64,000 bases of DNA from NCBI RefSeq assembly GCF_020144925.1, contig NZ_NSLC01000005.1:364648-428647 (forward strand), read 5' to 3'. A program made the position numbers and the translations under genes. Shown in pieces: positions 34,512-43,124 of this stretch. Within the stretch, counting starts at the first letter, position 1. Each line of letters opens with the position of its first letter. The notes below the pieces were generated by a model, which ran no database searches, was not told the DNA's origin, and saw only the letters and a list, made by a program, of their open reading frames with translations. This stretch comes from Afifella sp. IM 167. GTDB lineage: Bacteria; Pseudomonadota; Alphaproteobacteria; Rhizobiales; Afifellaceae.

Positions 34512-34812
34512 GGTCTTCTTTCTCCAGGCTGAAATTCCAATGGCGTCGTGCGGCGTATCCGTCACGAGCCGACGGCCGGAAGATGAGCGTCCTTGCCTTT
34601 GAATCCAACCACTCATTTTGCATTGCAGTATGAACCGGAATGCATAACAGAATCAGAGAGCAAGCACCTGAAATTGCAGCACATGTTAATTGCCGGCACG
34701 GTCGGTCGCAGGCATTTTGAGCAATTCTGATGTTGCATTGCACACAAAGCGCGCACCCTGACCCGGCGATGCCTGTCTCGCCGCGGACTTCGCGCTCGCC
34801 TATATCCACGCC
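34512..34812. promoter_or_regulatory. AT-richer divergent promoter region with TTGCATTGCA repeats
   Basis: This 301-bp gap separates the DUF1127 and ligase genes and is clearly poorer in GC than its flanks. It contains two identical TTGCATTGCA direct repeats (34618-34627 and 34733-34742) and further TGCA-rich pieces (TGCATAAC, ATTGCAGCACATG). The repeats might be operators or traces of transferred DNA. No open frame of interest is present. Confidence 0.35.
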
Positions 34813-36441
34813 ATGCAGGCCTTCGCTGCCCTCCTTGACCGCCTCACACTCACGCCCCAGCGCAACGGCAAGCTGCGGCTCCTCACCGGTTACCTGAAAT
34901 CCGTGCCGGATCCGGACCGCGGCTATGCGGTGGCGGCGATCACCGGTGACCTCTCGATCGCCTCGGTGAAGCCGGCGATGATCCGCGCCCTCGTCGAGGA
35001 GCGGGTGGATCCTGTCCTCTTCGCGCTCTCCTACGATTATGTCGGCGACCTTGCGGAGACGGTCTCGCTCATCTGGCCGGGAAAGGGCGAGGCGGCGCAC
35101 ACGCCAACGGTTGCGGAGGTGGTGGAGCGTCTGACGGCCGCATCGCGCATGGAGGGCCCGAAGCTCGTCGCCGAGTGGCTCGACGGGCTTCAGCCGCCCG
35201 GCCGGTATGCGCTCATCAAGCTCGTCACGGGCGGGCTCCGCGTCGGCGTCACGGCTCGGCTCGCCAAGCAGGCCCTCGCCGATTTCGGTGAAAAGCCCGT
35301 CGCCGAGATCGAGGAGATCTGGCACGGCCTGAAGCCGCCCTACGCCGATCTCTTTGCCTGGCTGGAAGGAAGGGCCGGCCTGCCGGAAGCGCGGCGAAAC
35401 GCCCCGTTCCGGCCGGTCATGCTGTCGAACGCCATCGCCGAGGAGGATTTCGCCAGGCTCGATCCGGCCGATTATGCGGCGGAGTGGAAATGGGACGGCA
35501 TCCGCATCCAGGCGGCGGCGGAGGGCGGCGTCTGCCGCCTTTATTCGCGCACCGGCGACGACATCTCGGCCGCCTTCCCGGATATCCTGGAGCACTTCGC
35601 CTTCGATGGCGCCATCGACGGCGAGCTTCTCGTCGCGCGCGAGGGCGAAGACGGGATGGCGATCGCTCCCTTTGGCGACCTGCAGCAGCGGCTGAACCGC
35701 AAGAAGGTGACGGCCAAAACGATCGCAGCCTATCCGGCCTTCATCCGCGCTTACGACATCCTTGAGGAGGCGGGGGAGGACATCCGACCGCTGCCTTTCC
35801 GCCAGCGCAGGGAAAGGCTGGAGGCCTTCATCTCAAGGCTCGCCTCCGCGCGCATCGACATCTCGCCCCTCGTTGCGTTCCAGGATTGGGACGAGCTTGC
35901 GCGCCTGCGCGCCGATCCGCCCACCGATGGGCGGCTCGACGAGGTTGCCGAGGGCGTCATGCTGAAGCGATGGGATTCCGCTTACGTTGCCGGAAGGCCC
36001 AAGGGCCCATGGTTCAAGTGGAAGCGCGACCCGTTCCTGATCGACGCGGTCCTCATGTACGCCCAGCGCGGCCACGGCCGCCGCTCCTCCTTCTATTCCG
36101 ACTACACTTTCGGCGTCTGGACGGCACAGCGTCCCGAGGACGGCGAACTCGTGCCGGTGGGCAAGGCCTATTTCGGTTTCACCGACGAGGAGCTGAAGGA
36201 GATCGACCGCTTCGTCCGCAACAACACCGTGGAGCGCTTTGGGCCGGTGAGGGCGGTGCGCGCCGAGCCCGCCACCGGCCTCGTCCTGGAAGTCGCCTTC
36301 GAGGGGCTCAACCGCTCCACGCGCCACAAATCGGGCGTCGCCATGCGCTTTCCGCGCATCCACCGGATCCGCTGGGACAAGCCGCCGGGCGAGGCCGACC
36401 GTCTCGACACGCTGGAAAAGATGCTGCCGGCCGCCGTCTGA
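34813..36441 (+). CDS. ATP-dependent DNA ligase of the Lhr-Core/PdeM/Exo cluster
   Basis: This 542-residue enzyme seals DNA nicks. An N-terminal helical DNA-binding domain (about 1-190) precedes the nucleotidyltransferase core, with motif I EWKWDGIRIQ and the AMP-accepting Lys226. Motif III is DGELLV, motif IV is DEVAEGVMLK and motif V is KGPWFKWKRD. An OB-fold C-terminus follows (KAYFGFTDEELKEIDRFV). The length and motifs match the bacterial ligase (LIG) that works with Lhr-Core, MPE and Exo. It is 2.1 kb from its usual neighbour, the exonuclease. The start is ATG 34813; there is no clear ribosome-binding site. Confidence 0.9.
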   Translation: MQAFAALLDRLTLTPQRNGKLRLLTGYLKSVPDPDRGYAVAAITGDLSIASVKPAMIRALVEERVDPVLFALSYDYVGDLAETVSLIWPGKGEAAHTPTVAEVVERLTAASRMEGPKLVAEWLDGLQPPGRYALIKLVTGGLRVGVTARLAKQALADFGEKPVAEIEEIWHGLKPPYADLFAWLEGRAGLPEARRNAPFRPVMLSNAIAEEDFARLDPADYAAEWKWDGIRIQAAAEGGVCRLYSRTGDDISAAFPDILEHFAFDGAIDGELLVAREGEDGMAIAPFGDLQQRLNRKKVTAKTIAAYPAFIRAYDILEEAGEDIRPLPFRQRRERLEAFISRLASARIDISPLVAFQDWDELARLRADPPTDGRLDEVAEGVMLKRWDSAYVAGRPKGPWFKWKRDPFLIDAVLMYAQRGHGRRSSFYSDYTFGVWTAQRPEDGELVPVGKAYFGFTDEELKEIDRFVRNNTVERFGPVRAVRAEPATGLVLEVAFEGLNRSTRHKSGVAMRFPRIHRIRWDKPPGEADRLDTLEKMLPAAV

Positions 36442-36524
36442 GCGCGCTCCGGCCCCCTTTTGCTTGCCATCGCCGGCCGGACTTCCTAGCTCTTCGCGGC
36501 ACGCAGCGCGAAGGAGCGGAACGA

Positions 36525-36803
36525 ATGTCGGGCCCCGTGACACGCTTTCTCGGCGACAGCCCCTGGCGGGTCCTCATCCGCCTCATCCTCCTTTCGGTGA
36601 TCGTCGGCATCGTCCTGTCGGCGCTCAACCTGCATCCGCTCGACATCTATTACTGGGCCGAGCGCGCCTTCCTGCGCATCTACAACATGGGCTTCGCGCT
36701 CTTCGAGAACGCCTTCGGCTACTTCCTCTTCGGCGCCCTCATCGTCGTGCCGATCTTCGTCATCATGCGCCTCTTCGCCATCATGGGCGGCCGGCGCGAC
36801 TGA
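36525..36803 (+). CDS. Small integral membrane protein (DUF6460-like)
   Basis: This 92-residue protein has two hydrophobic helices (about residues 16-37 and 62-84) separated by LHPLDIYYWAERAFLRIYNMG. It resembles the DUF6460 family of small alphaproteobacterial membrane proteins, which have no assigned role. An AAGGAG site is placed 8 bp before the ATG, so it is certainly translated. It stands alone between the ligase and MATE genes. Confidence 0.75.
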   Translation: MSGPVTRFLGDSPWRVLIRLILLSVIVGIVLSALNLHPLDIYYWAERAFLRIYNMGFALFENAFGYFLFGALIVVPIFVIMRLFAIMGGRRD

Positions 36804-36889
36804 GCCGGCGCCGAAGCTTTCCGTGGAAGGCAACAGGACGCAGGCGATCGGCTGCCCTCCTGTCACGAAATTTGCTGTAGTGACGGCTG

Positions 36890-38305
36890 ATGCAACACGA
36901 AGCGGCCCCTCCCCAGCCTGAGAGTGCTGCCGGAAGGGCGACTACCGCCCTCCTCGGCAACGGGCCGATTCGCGCTTTCGACGTCACCAACCGGCTCGTC
37001 TTCTCCATCGCCGTGCCGATGACGCTTGCCTATCTGTCGGTGCCGCTCGCCGGCCTCGTCGACACGGCGGTGATCGGCCAGCTGGGCAATGCCGAGCTCA
37101 TCGGCGGCATCGCCGTCGGGGCGATTATCCTCGACGTCGTCTTCACCACCTTCAACTTCCTGCGCTCCGGCACCACCGGGCTGACCGCGCAGGCCTATGG
37201 GGCCGGCGATGTCAAGGAAGAGCAGGCCGTGCTCCTGCGCGCCCTCGTCCTGGCGGTCATGGCCGGCGCCGCGGTGATCGCGCTGCAATCTCCCCTCACT
37301 TCGCTCGGCATCAGGGCGATGGATGTCGGCCCGGGCATTGCCGACGCGACGGAGCGCTACCTCTTCGTGCGCATCTGGGCGGCGCCCTTCATGCTCGCCA
37401 ATTACGCGCTTGTCGGCTGGTTTCTCGGCGTCGGGCGCGCGCTCCTCGTGCTCGGCTTTCAGGCCGTGCTCGCGGCGACGAATATTGGCCTTTCCATCCT
37501 TTTCGTCCTCGGCTTCGGCTGGGGCGTGGAAGGCGTCGCGGCAGCCTCCGTCATTGCCGAGGTGCTGACCTTTCTCGTTTCCATTCCGTTTGTCCTGCCG
37601 CATGTCAGCGGCACGGCCCGCCCTTCCTGGAAGCGGATATTCGACAGGCTCGCCTTCCTGCGCCTCGTCGCCGTCAACCGCGACATCATGGTGCGCTCCT
37701 TCTCGCTCCTCTTCGCTTTTGCCTATTTCACCCGGCAGGGCGCGTCTCTCGGCGCGGTCGTCCTGGCCGCGAACGCGCTCCTGATGCACTTCTTCCTCTT
37801 CGCCGGCTATTTCCTCGATGGCTTCGCGACGGCGGCCGAGCAGCTCGTCGGCCGCTCGGTCGGCGCGCGCCACCTCGCTGCCTTCGATCGCTCGGTGCGC
37901 CTCACCCTTCTCTGGGGCTTCGGTCTCGCCGGCGGGCTCGCCGGCCTTTATCTTCTCGCGGGCGGGCCGCTGATCGATCTGATGACGACATCAGAGGAGG
38001 TGCGCGAGACGGCACGGCGCTATCTTCTCTGGGCCTGCCTCACGCCCATTGCCGGTGTTCTCGCCTTCCAGATGGACGGAATCTATATCGGCGCAACCTG
38101 GTCGCGAGAGATGCGCAACATGATGCTCGCCTCGCTCGCCGCCTTCGTGCTGGCCTGCTGGGCGCTGATGCCGCTCTTCGGCAATGACGGGCTGTGGGCG
38201 GCGCTCCTCATCCTTCTGGGCGCGCGCGGCGCGACGCTCTCCTGGCGCCTGCCGGCGCGGCGGCAGGCGACGTTCGGGGAGTTTTCGGCGAACGCTGCCG
38301 GCTAG
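36890..38305 (+). CDS. MATE-family multidrug/cation exporter
   Basis: This 471-residue protein has twelve hydrophobic helices arranged as two repeats of six. The repeats start SIAVPMTLAYLSVPLAGLVDTAVIG (about residues 39-63) and a matching second half near residue 255. It follows the DinF branch rather than NorM by its N-terminus and the LRSGTTGLTAQAYGAGD motif. MATE proteins export cationic drugs or organic acids using sodium or proton gradients; the natural substrate is unknown. Its TAG stop shares the CTAG at 38302-38305 with the convergent pyrD stop. Confidence 0.88.
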   Translation: MQHEAAPPQPESAAGRATTALLGNGPIRAFDVTNRLVFSIAVPMTLAYLSVPLAGLVDTAVIGQLGNAELIGGIAVGAIILDVVFTTFNFLRSGTTGLTAQAYGAGDVKEEQAVLLRALVLAVMAGAAVIALQSPLTSLGIRAMDVGPGIADATERYLFVRIWAAPFMLANYALVGWFLGVGRALLVLGFQAVLAATNIGLSILFVLGFGWGVEGVAAASVIAEVLTFLVSIPFVLPHVSGTARPSWKRIFDRLAFLRLVAVNRDIMVRSFSLLFAFAYFTRQGASLGAVVLAANALLMHFFLFAGYFLDGFATAAEQLVGRSVGARHLAAFDRSVRLTLLWGFGLAGGLAGLYLLAGGPLIDLMTTSEEVRETARRYLLWACLTPIAGVLAFQMDGIYIGATWSREMRNMMLASLAAFVLACWALMPLFGNDGLWAALLILLGARGATLSWRLPARRQATFGEFSANAAG

Positions 38306-39429
38306 CCGGCGGCCTCTGCTGCCTTTTCGGGTTCCGCCTTTTTCTCCGGGGCGGGCGCCCAGCTTCCGGCCCAGCGCGCCGTCTCGATGCCGCGCGCCTC
38401 GGCAAGGCTGCGGAAGTTGCGCTTCTCGAGTTCCTTCACCAGCCCGGTCTTGATTTCGGCCGCGAGCCGCGGACCCTCGAAGATGAGACCCGAATAGAGC
38501 TGCACGAGGTCGGCGCCGGCGACGATCTTCATCCAGGCCGAATGCGCGTCATGCACGCCGCCGACGCCTATGATCGGCAGGTTCGGCCCGGCAAGCTGGC
38601 GGGCGCGGGCAAGCATCGCCGTCGAGGGCTCCAGCAGCGGCAGCCCGGAGAGCCCGCCCTGCTCGCGGGCGATCTCGGCGGCTCGCAGGCGTGGCCGCGC
38701 CACCGTGGTGTTGGCGATGACGAGCCCGTTCGCTCCCATGGAGACGACGGTCTCCACCAGCACCGCGAGTTCCTTCTCGGTAAGGTCCGGCGCGATCTTG
38801 ATGAGAAGCGGCAGGCGCCGGCCGATATTGACGCTCTCGCGGGCCTCCATGCAGCGGCCGAGAAGGCGGCCGAGATTGCCGGCCGATTGCAGGTCGCGCA
38901 GCCCCGGCGTGTTCGGCGAGGAGATGTTGATCGTCAGCCAGCTCGCAAGGTCGGCGAATCGCCGGATGCCGGAGACATAGTCCCCGATCGGATCCTCCGA
39001 GCCGCGATTGGCCCCGATATTGACGCCGACCAGCCCGCCCCGGCCGCGCCGCTCCTCCAGCCGCCGGGCCACCGCCTCGTGGCCGTCGCTGTTGAAGCCC
39101 ATCCGGTTGATGATCGCCCGGTCGGCGACCAGCCGGAAAAGCCGCGGCTTCGGGTTTCCGGGTTGCGGCTTGGGCGTCACCGTGCCGACTTCGATCGCCC
39201 CGAAGCCGAGATAGAGGAGCGCGTCCACCGCTTCGGCATTCTTGTCGAAGCCGGCTGCGAGCCCGATCGGATTGGTGAAGGAAAGGCCGAGAAGGTTGAC
39301 CGAGAGCCGCCCGTGGCTTTCGCGCCGCACGCGGCGCGGCGCCTGCCGCAGCATCTTCATCGCCAGATGGTGGGCCGTCTCGGGCGGAAGGAGCCGCAGC
39401 GCCGCCGCGGCAAGTCTGTCGCTGCGCAT
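38302..39429 (-). CDS. pyrD: Quinone-dependent dihydroorotate dehydrogenase (class 2)
   Basis: This 375-residue membrane-associated flavoenzyme converts dihydroorotate to orotate in pyrimidine synthesis. Motifs include GLAAGFDKNAEAVD near residue 57, INRMGFNSDGHEAVARRLEE, the class 2 catalytic Ser in NISSPNTPGLRDLQ, and the FMN-phosphate loop IGVGGVHD. The class 2 N-terminal helices (LLPPETAHHLAMKML) are present. The C-terminus has an unusual Ala/Pro/Lys/Glu tail of about 25 residues. Its ATG overlaps the stop of the DUF952 gene by one base, so translation is coupled. The stop overlaps that of the convergent MATE gene. Confidence 0.93.
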   Translation of the reverse strand: MRSDRLAAAALRLLPPETAHHLAMKMLRQAPRRVRRESHGRLSVNLLGLSFTNPIGLAAGFDKNAEAVDALLYLGFGAIEVGTVTPKPQPGNPKPRLFRLVADRAIINRMGFNSDGHEAVARRLEERRGRGGLVGVNIGANRGSEDPIGDYVSGIRRFADLASWLTINISSPNTPGLRDLQSAGNLGRLLGRCMEARESVNIGRRLPLLIKIAPDLTEKELAVLVETVVSMGANGLVIANTTVARPRLRAAEIAREQGGLSGLPLLEPSTAMLARARQLAGPNLPIIGVGGVHDAHSAWMKIVAGADLVQLYSGLIFEGPRLAAEIKTGLVKELEKRNFRSLAEARGIETARWAGSWAPAPEKKAEPEKAAEAAG

Positions 39430-39788
39430 CAGCCGGCTTTCTTCGTCATGCGTGCCGGCAGGCGATGCCGGCCATCGGCGCCGAGCGGAAATTCCTCGCT
39501 CCAGGCGACGGCACCGAGCGGCAGCTCGCCATAAAGGTGGGGAAAAAGCGCGCCGCCACGCGAGGCCTCCCATTTGAGCTGGCGGCCGAGTTCGTCCGCC
39601 CGGATGGCGACGAGGAGGAGGTCTTCCTGCCCGCTGAAGTGCTTCTCGGCCGTCTCCACCACCTGTTCGGCCGTGGAGAAATGGATGAACCCGTCGGCAT
39701 GGTCCACCGGCGCGCCGGTGAAGACGCCCGCCGCCTCGGCCTCGCGCCAAAGGGCCTTTGGCGCTATCTTGAAGATGAGATCGTTCAT
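39429..39788 (-). CDS. DUF952 family protein
   Basis: This 119-residue protein has the DUF952 pattern: IFKIAPKALWREAEAAGVFTG at the start, the DGFIHFSTAEQV motif near residues 32-43, and a C-terminal GALFPHLYGELPLGAVAW block. The family resembles ADP-ribosyltransferase-like folds, but its activity is unknown. It immediately precedes and is translationally coupled to pyrD (TGATG), an arrangement common in rhizobia and suggestive of a housekeeping link to nucleotide metabolism. Confidence 0.85.
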   Translation of the reverse strand: MNDLIFKIAPKALWREAEAAGVFTGAPVDHADGFIHFSTAEQVVETAEKHFSGQEDLLLVAIRADELGRQLKWEASRGGALFPHLYGELPLGAVAWSEEFPLGADGRHRLPARMTKKAG

Positions 39789-39877
39789 GTCGCGCGCGAT
39801 GATAGCGATGCTGCGGCGCGCGGAAAGCGGCTCGCTGCCACGTTTGCCGGAAAATGCACATGACAGAGGATGCAACC

Positions 39878-40387
39878 ATGCGCCGATTGCTGATGGCCGG
39901 GCTCGCCGTCGCCGCCCTTCTCCCGCTCGGGACGGGCGCGGCGCGCGCCGTCGATTTCGTCGAGACGGGCCGCTACGCCTTCGTGCCGGTGGAGGGCGGG
40001 GCGCTGCGGCTCGACAAGGAGAGCGGCGAGGTCTCGCGCTGCGCCGACCAGGAAGGGGTCGTTCTGTGCCGCCTCGCGGCGGACGATCGCACCGCCTACC
40101 AGGACGAGATCGATCGGCTGGGCGAGCGCCTTGAGGGGCTTGAGACGCGCCTGGACACCCTGGAGAAGGGCGCCGAGGAGAAGCAGACGACCGGAACCGT
40201 CGTAGAGCCCGCACCCGAGGCGAAGGATCGTGCCGGGCGTGCTCCGGCGGAGCCGCCCTCGGCAAAGCTTGATCCGCAGGATGAGGCCGAGCTCAACCGT
40301 TTCCTCGCCATGACCGACAAGGTCATGCGCCGCTTCTTCGGCATGGTGCAGGAGCTGAAGCGCGATTTCGAGAACGATCGCCTCTAG
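39878..40387 (+). CDS. Secreted coiled-coil protein of unknown function
   Basis: This 169-residue protein has a signal peptide (MRRLLMAGLAVAALLPLGTGAARA) and a short mature N-terminal part (DFVETGRYAFVPVEGGALRLD) with two cysteines (RCAD, LCRL). A coiled-coil stretch follows (about 77-105, DEIDRLGERLEGLETRLDTL), then a Glu/Lys/Pro linker and a C-terminal helical segment. I do not recognise the family; the pattern fits a periplasmic accessory protein. An AGAGGATG site precedes the ATG at 39878. Confidence 0.7.
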   Translation: MRRLLMAGLAVAALLPLGTGAARAVDFVETGRYAFVPVEGGALRLDKESGEVSRCADQEGVVLCRLAADDRTAYQDEIDRLGERLEGLETRLDTLEKGAEEKQTTGTVVEPAPEAKDRAGRAPAEPPSAKLDPQDEAELNRFLAMTDKVMRRFFGMVQELKRDFENDRL

Positions 40388-40467
40388 CTCTAGCCAGCGG
40401 CACGCTCGCAGGCAGACTGGCCGCTGCCTGTCTTGCGCCCCTGCGGCAGGCGTGCTCGACTTCGAAG

Positions 40468-40923
40468 ATGAGTGTCAGCTTCGACGATACGCATGAGATT
40501 GCCCTTTCCCGCATGGTGAAAGGCACGATGCGCGTGTCGACGGAGGGCGAGGGCTTCACCGACCTCACCCATTCCCTGAAGCGATGGCTGCGCGAGGCGA
40601 CGGCCCGGGACGGGCTGCTCCTGCTCTTCCTGCGCCACACATCGGCGTCGCTCACCATTCAGGAGAATGCCGATCCGGCCGTGCAGGCCGATCTTCTCAC
40701 CGCCTTCGACCGGCTCGCCCCGCAGGATATCGGCTACATCCACGGCAGCGAGGGACCGGACGACATGCCCGCCCATATCCGCACCATGCTGACGGAGGTC
40801 TCCCTCGCCGTGCCGGTCGAGGCAGGGCGTCTCGCCCTCGGCACCTGGCAGGGCGTTTTCCTGATCGAGCACCGGGCGCGCCCGCACCACCGCTCGATCC
40901 AGCTCGTCTATTTCGGCGCCTAG
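40468..40923 (+). CDS. yjbQ: YjbQ family protein (UPF0047)
   Basis: This 151-residue protein belongs to the UPF0047/YjbQ family, with FLRHTSASLTIQENADPAV near residues 54-72, YIHGSEGPDDMPAHIRTML near 91-109 and GTWQGVFLIEHRARPHHR near the end. Conserved His residues in these motifs line a metal-binding pocket. Annotation as a secondary thiamine-phosphate synthase comes from weak complementation in E. coli; the true role is uncertain. Its TAG stop overlaps the convergent symporter stop in one CTAG (40920-40923). Confidence 0.88.
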   Translation: MSVSFDDTHEIALSRMVKGTMRVSTEGEGFTDLTHSLKRWLREATARDGLLLLFLRHTSASLTIQENADPAVQADLLTAFDRLAPQDIGYIHGSEGPDDMPAHIRTMLTEVSLAVPVEAGRLALGTWQGVFLIEHRARPHHRSIQLVYFGA

Positions 40924-42794
40924 GTTCTGGGCTCGGCCTGGCCGGCTTCTTCCAGCGAGGTGATTTTCAGGCGTGTGCGGCGCCCCCGCTTCAGCGAGAT
41001 CAGCCGCTCGGGCAGGATCTGCATCACGATGAGCGCCACGAGCGCGGCGAGCACCGCCAGGAAGACGGTGGAGGCCGAAGGGATCCCGACTTCGGCGAGG
41101 CCCTGGAACGCGGGAGGCACCCATTCGTCTCCGCTGCCGGCGACGAGGTCGCTGCCGTAATGCTCGGCGACGAAAAGGGCGATCATGGTGACGCTGCCGG
41201 CGAGCATGGAAGCGAGCGTCGGCAGCGCTTTTGCTTCGCCCCGCCCGGCGATGAAGAGCACCGGCCCGAGGCCTGCCGCCAGAAGTCCGAGCGCCAGGAA
41301 GCCGAGGCCGAGGAGATCCCGGCCGGGCTCGGCCGCCCACAGGGCCGCGAGCGCGATCGCGGCGATCATGCTCGCCCGCGCGGCCAGCAGGCGCTTGCCC
41401 ATCGGCGCACCGGGCGCGATCAGCTTGTGCTGAAGGTCGTGGCTGACCGTTCCTGTCAGGGCCGCGAGGAGCCCACTGGCGGTCGAAAGAGCGGCCGAAA
41501 TCGCCCCGACATAAAGAAGCGTGGTGAAGACGAAGAAGAGGTCGCTCCTCTCCGCAAAGCGCATCACCAGCGCGCGGCCGGAGAGGGCGACGTCGGCGAG
41601 CGATACGCCTGCGAGAGCGGATTGCCCGCCGCAGGCTGCCGAGATCGCCTCTGGCGAAACCGCTGCCTGGCCGCACAGAAAGAGACCCTGCGCTTCCCCG
41701 TGCATGAAGACCCAGTCGGGAAGGGCGGTGAGCGGCACGCCGACGATGTGCTCGATCACGTCGAGAAAGGTAAGGGCCGCATAGGCCGGCGCCGTGACGA
41801 GAATGATGCCGACGAACAGGAGCATCCAGCGGCTCGTGCGCCGCGCGCTCGCCACGGAGGGGGCGGTCAGGTAGCGCTCCAGCACATGCGGCAGGGCGAA
41901 GGCGAAGAGCGCCGACAGGACGAGCGTTGCGGCAAGGTCGCCGGGCGTAAAGCTGCCGAACAGATCCTCGCGCCGGGCGAGGTTCGCCAGCCCGGGATCG
42001 GCCGCGGCGAGCGCGCGCAGCCGCTCCGCCGCCTCCGGAAGGGCGAGTTGCGGGATAGGCCAGCCGAAGCGCTCGGCCGCGACGATGGCGACGGGAGCGA
42101 GGAAGGCGACGGTCATGACGAGGTATTGGGCGACCTGCGTCCAGGTGGCGCTGCGCATGCCGCCCGGCACCAGCATCAGGGCAAGGAGCACCGCGGCCGC
42201 CGTCACGCTCCATGAGGGTGGCAGGGCGAGCACGCTCGCCGTCAGCTCGCCGATGCCGGCAAGCACCACGGCAAGGAGCATGAAAGAGCCGGCCAGGACG
42301 AGGAGCGAGGCGGCAAGCCGGACGGCTCGGCTTTTTGTGCGGATCGCCAGGAAGTCGGCGGTGGTGACGGCCTCCGCCCGGCGCATCGGCCCTGCCAGAA
42401 GGAACCCGCCGGCGCCGAGCCCCAATGCGGCGCCGATGGCGAGCGTCCATGCGGCAAGGCCCCAGGCCGCGAAGGTGCCGGCATAGGCAAGGAACCAGGC
42501 GCCTGAAAGGAAGGCGGCAGCGGCCGCCATGCCGTTGTAGCCGGCCGGCACCGCCCCGCCCGCGATGAGGAAGCGCTCGGATTGGGTGGTTCCGGCAACG
42601 ACGCCTATGCACAGATAGGAAGCGAACGCGCCCACGAGGATAATGAGGCCGATCATCGGCTCGGGCGTGCCGAGCTCTTCGAGCGCGATCATCAGGAGCA
42701 CGAGCCCCGCCAGGACGGCGAGGAAGAAGCCCCAGACGGTCCTGGGATGGGCGGCGAAGGCGTCCGTGGCGATTGAGGGTGGCAGCTGCTTCAC
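40920..42794 (-). CDS. Sodium:solute symporter (SSS family), probable organic-acid uptake
   Basis: This 624-residue membrane protein has about 13-14 helices. The VPAGYNGMAAAAAFLSGAWFL block near residue 82 is typical of the acetate/monocarboxylate branch of the SSS family; the substrate is not readable. The GTG at 42794 follows AAGGAGAG, a strong site; an ATG further upstream at 42836 is less likely. The adjacent two-component system is CrbSR-like, whose known targets include acetate/short-chain acid uptake and activation genes, so co-regulation is plausible. Confidence 0.82.
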   Translation of the reverse strand: MKQLPPSIATDAFAAHPRTVWGFFLAVLAGLVLLMIALEELGTPEPMIGLIILVGAFASYLCIGVVAGTTQSERFLIAGGAVPAGYNGMAAAAAFLSGAWFLAYAGTFAAWGLAAWTLAIGAALGLGAGGFLLAGPMRRAEAVTTADFLAIRTKSRAVRLAASLLVLAGSFMLLAVVLAGIGELTASVLALPPSWSVTAAAVLLALMLVPGGMRSATWTQVAQYLVMTVAFLAPVAIVAAERFGWPIPQLALPEAAERLRALAAADPGLANLARREDLFGSFTPGDLAATLVLSALFAFALPHVLERYLTAPSVASARRTSRWMLLFVGIILVTAPAYAALTFLDVIEHIVGVPLTALPDWVFMHGEAQGLFLCGQAAVSPEAISAACGGQSALAGVSLADVALSGRALVMRFAERSDLFFVFTTLLYVGAISAALSTASGLLAALTGTVSHDLQHKLIAPGAPMGKRLLAARASMIAAIALAALWAAEPGRDLLGLGFLALGLLAAGLGPVLFIAGRGEAKALPTLASMLAGSVTMIALFVAEHYGSDLVAGSGDEWVPPAFQGLAEVGIPSASTVFLAVLAALVALIVMQILPERLISLKRGRRTRLKITSLEEAGQAEPRT

Positions 42795-43124
42795 GTCCCG
42801 GCACTCTCCTTGCCTTGCCGCTTCGGGCGGGCGCATTGTGACGATCCGGCGCCTTCCATGCATGGGGCGGGCGGCCGCGTCCAGAAGTCGCGCCACGTTC
42901 CTGAATCCCGGCGCTGCCTGCACCAGGGTTTCGCAAACCGCCCTCTCTCGGGTTAAAAGGCTGCAAGCGAGAGGGGAATTTTGTGTTTCGAAGCCATTCT
43001 TTGCGCTTCACCCGGCGCGATATCAGGTTATGAACAGGTCTTATGCAACGCCTTTTTTTTGCCATGCCGGGCGCGACTGCCGCTTTGAAGGTGTTCGCCG
43101 GCGCGGATTTCCCAAGGTGACGGT
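42795..43124. promoter_or_regulatory. Divergent control region of the symporter and response regulator
   Basis: This 330-bp gap holds no gene. It contains an inverted repeat, CTCTCG...CGAGAG with flanking C/G runs, at 42941-42976; a CCATGCATGG palindrome near 42858; and an eight-T run near 43052-43059. Any of these may be regulatory. The AAGGTGA at 43112-43118 is the ribosome-binding site of the response regulator. Confidence 0.35.

Noticed and set aside
40390..43065. Long minus-strand open frame overlapping the symporter and yjbQ
   Set aside because: It is a different frame over the symporter gene; the symporter frame has real membrane helices and a proper ribosome-binding site, this one does not.
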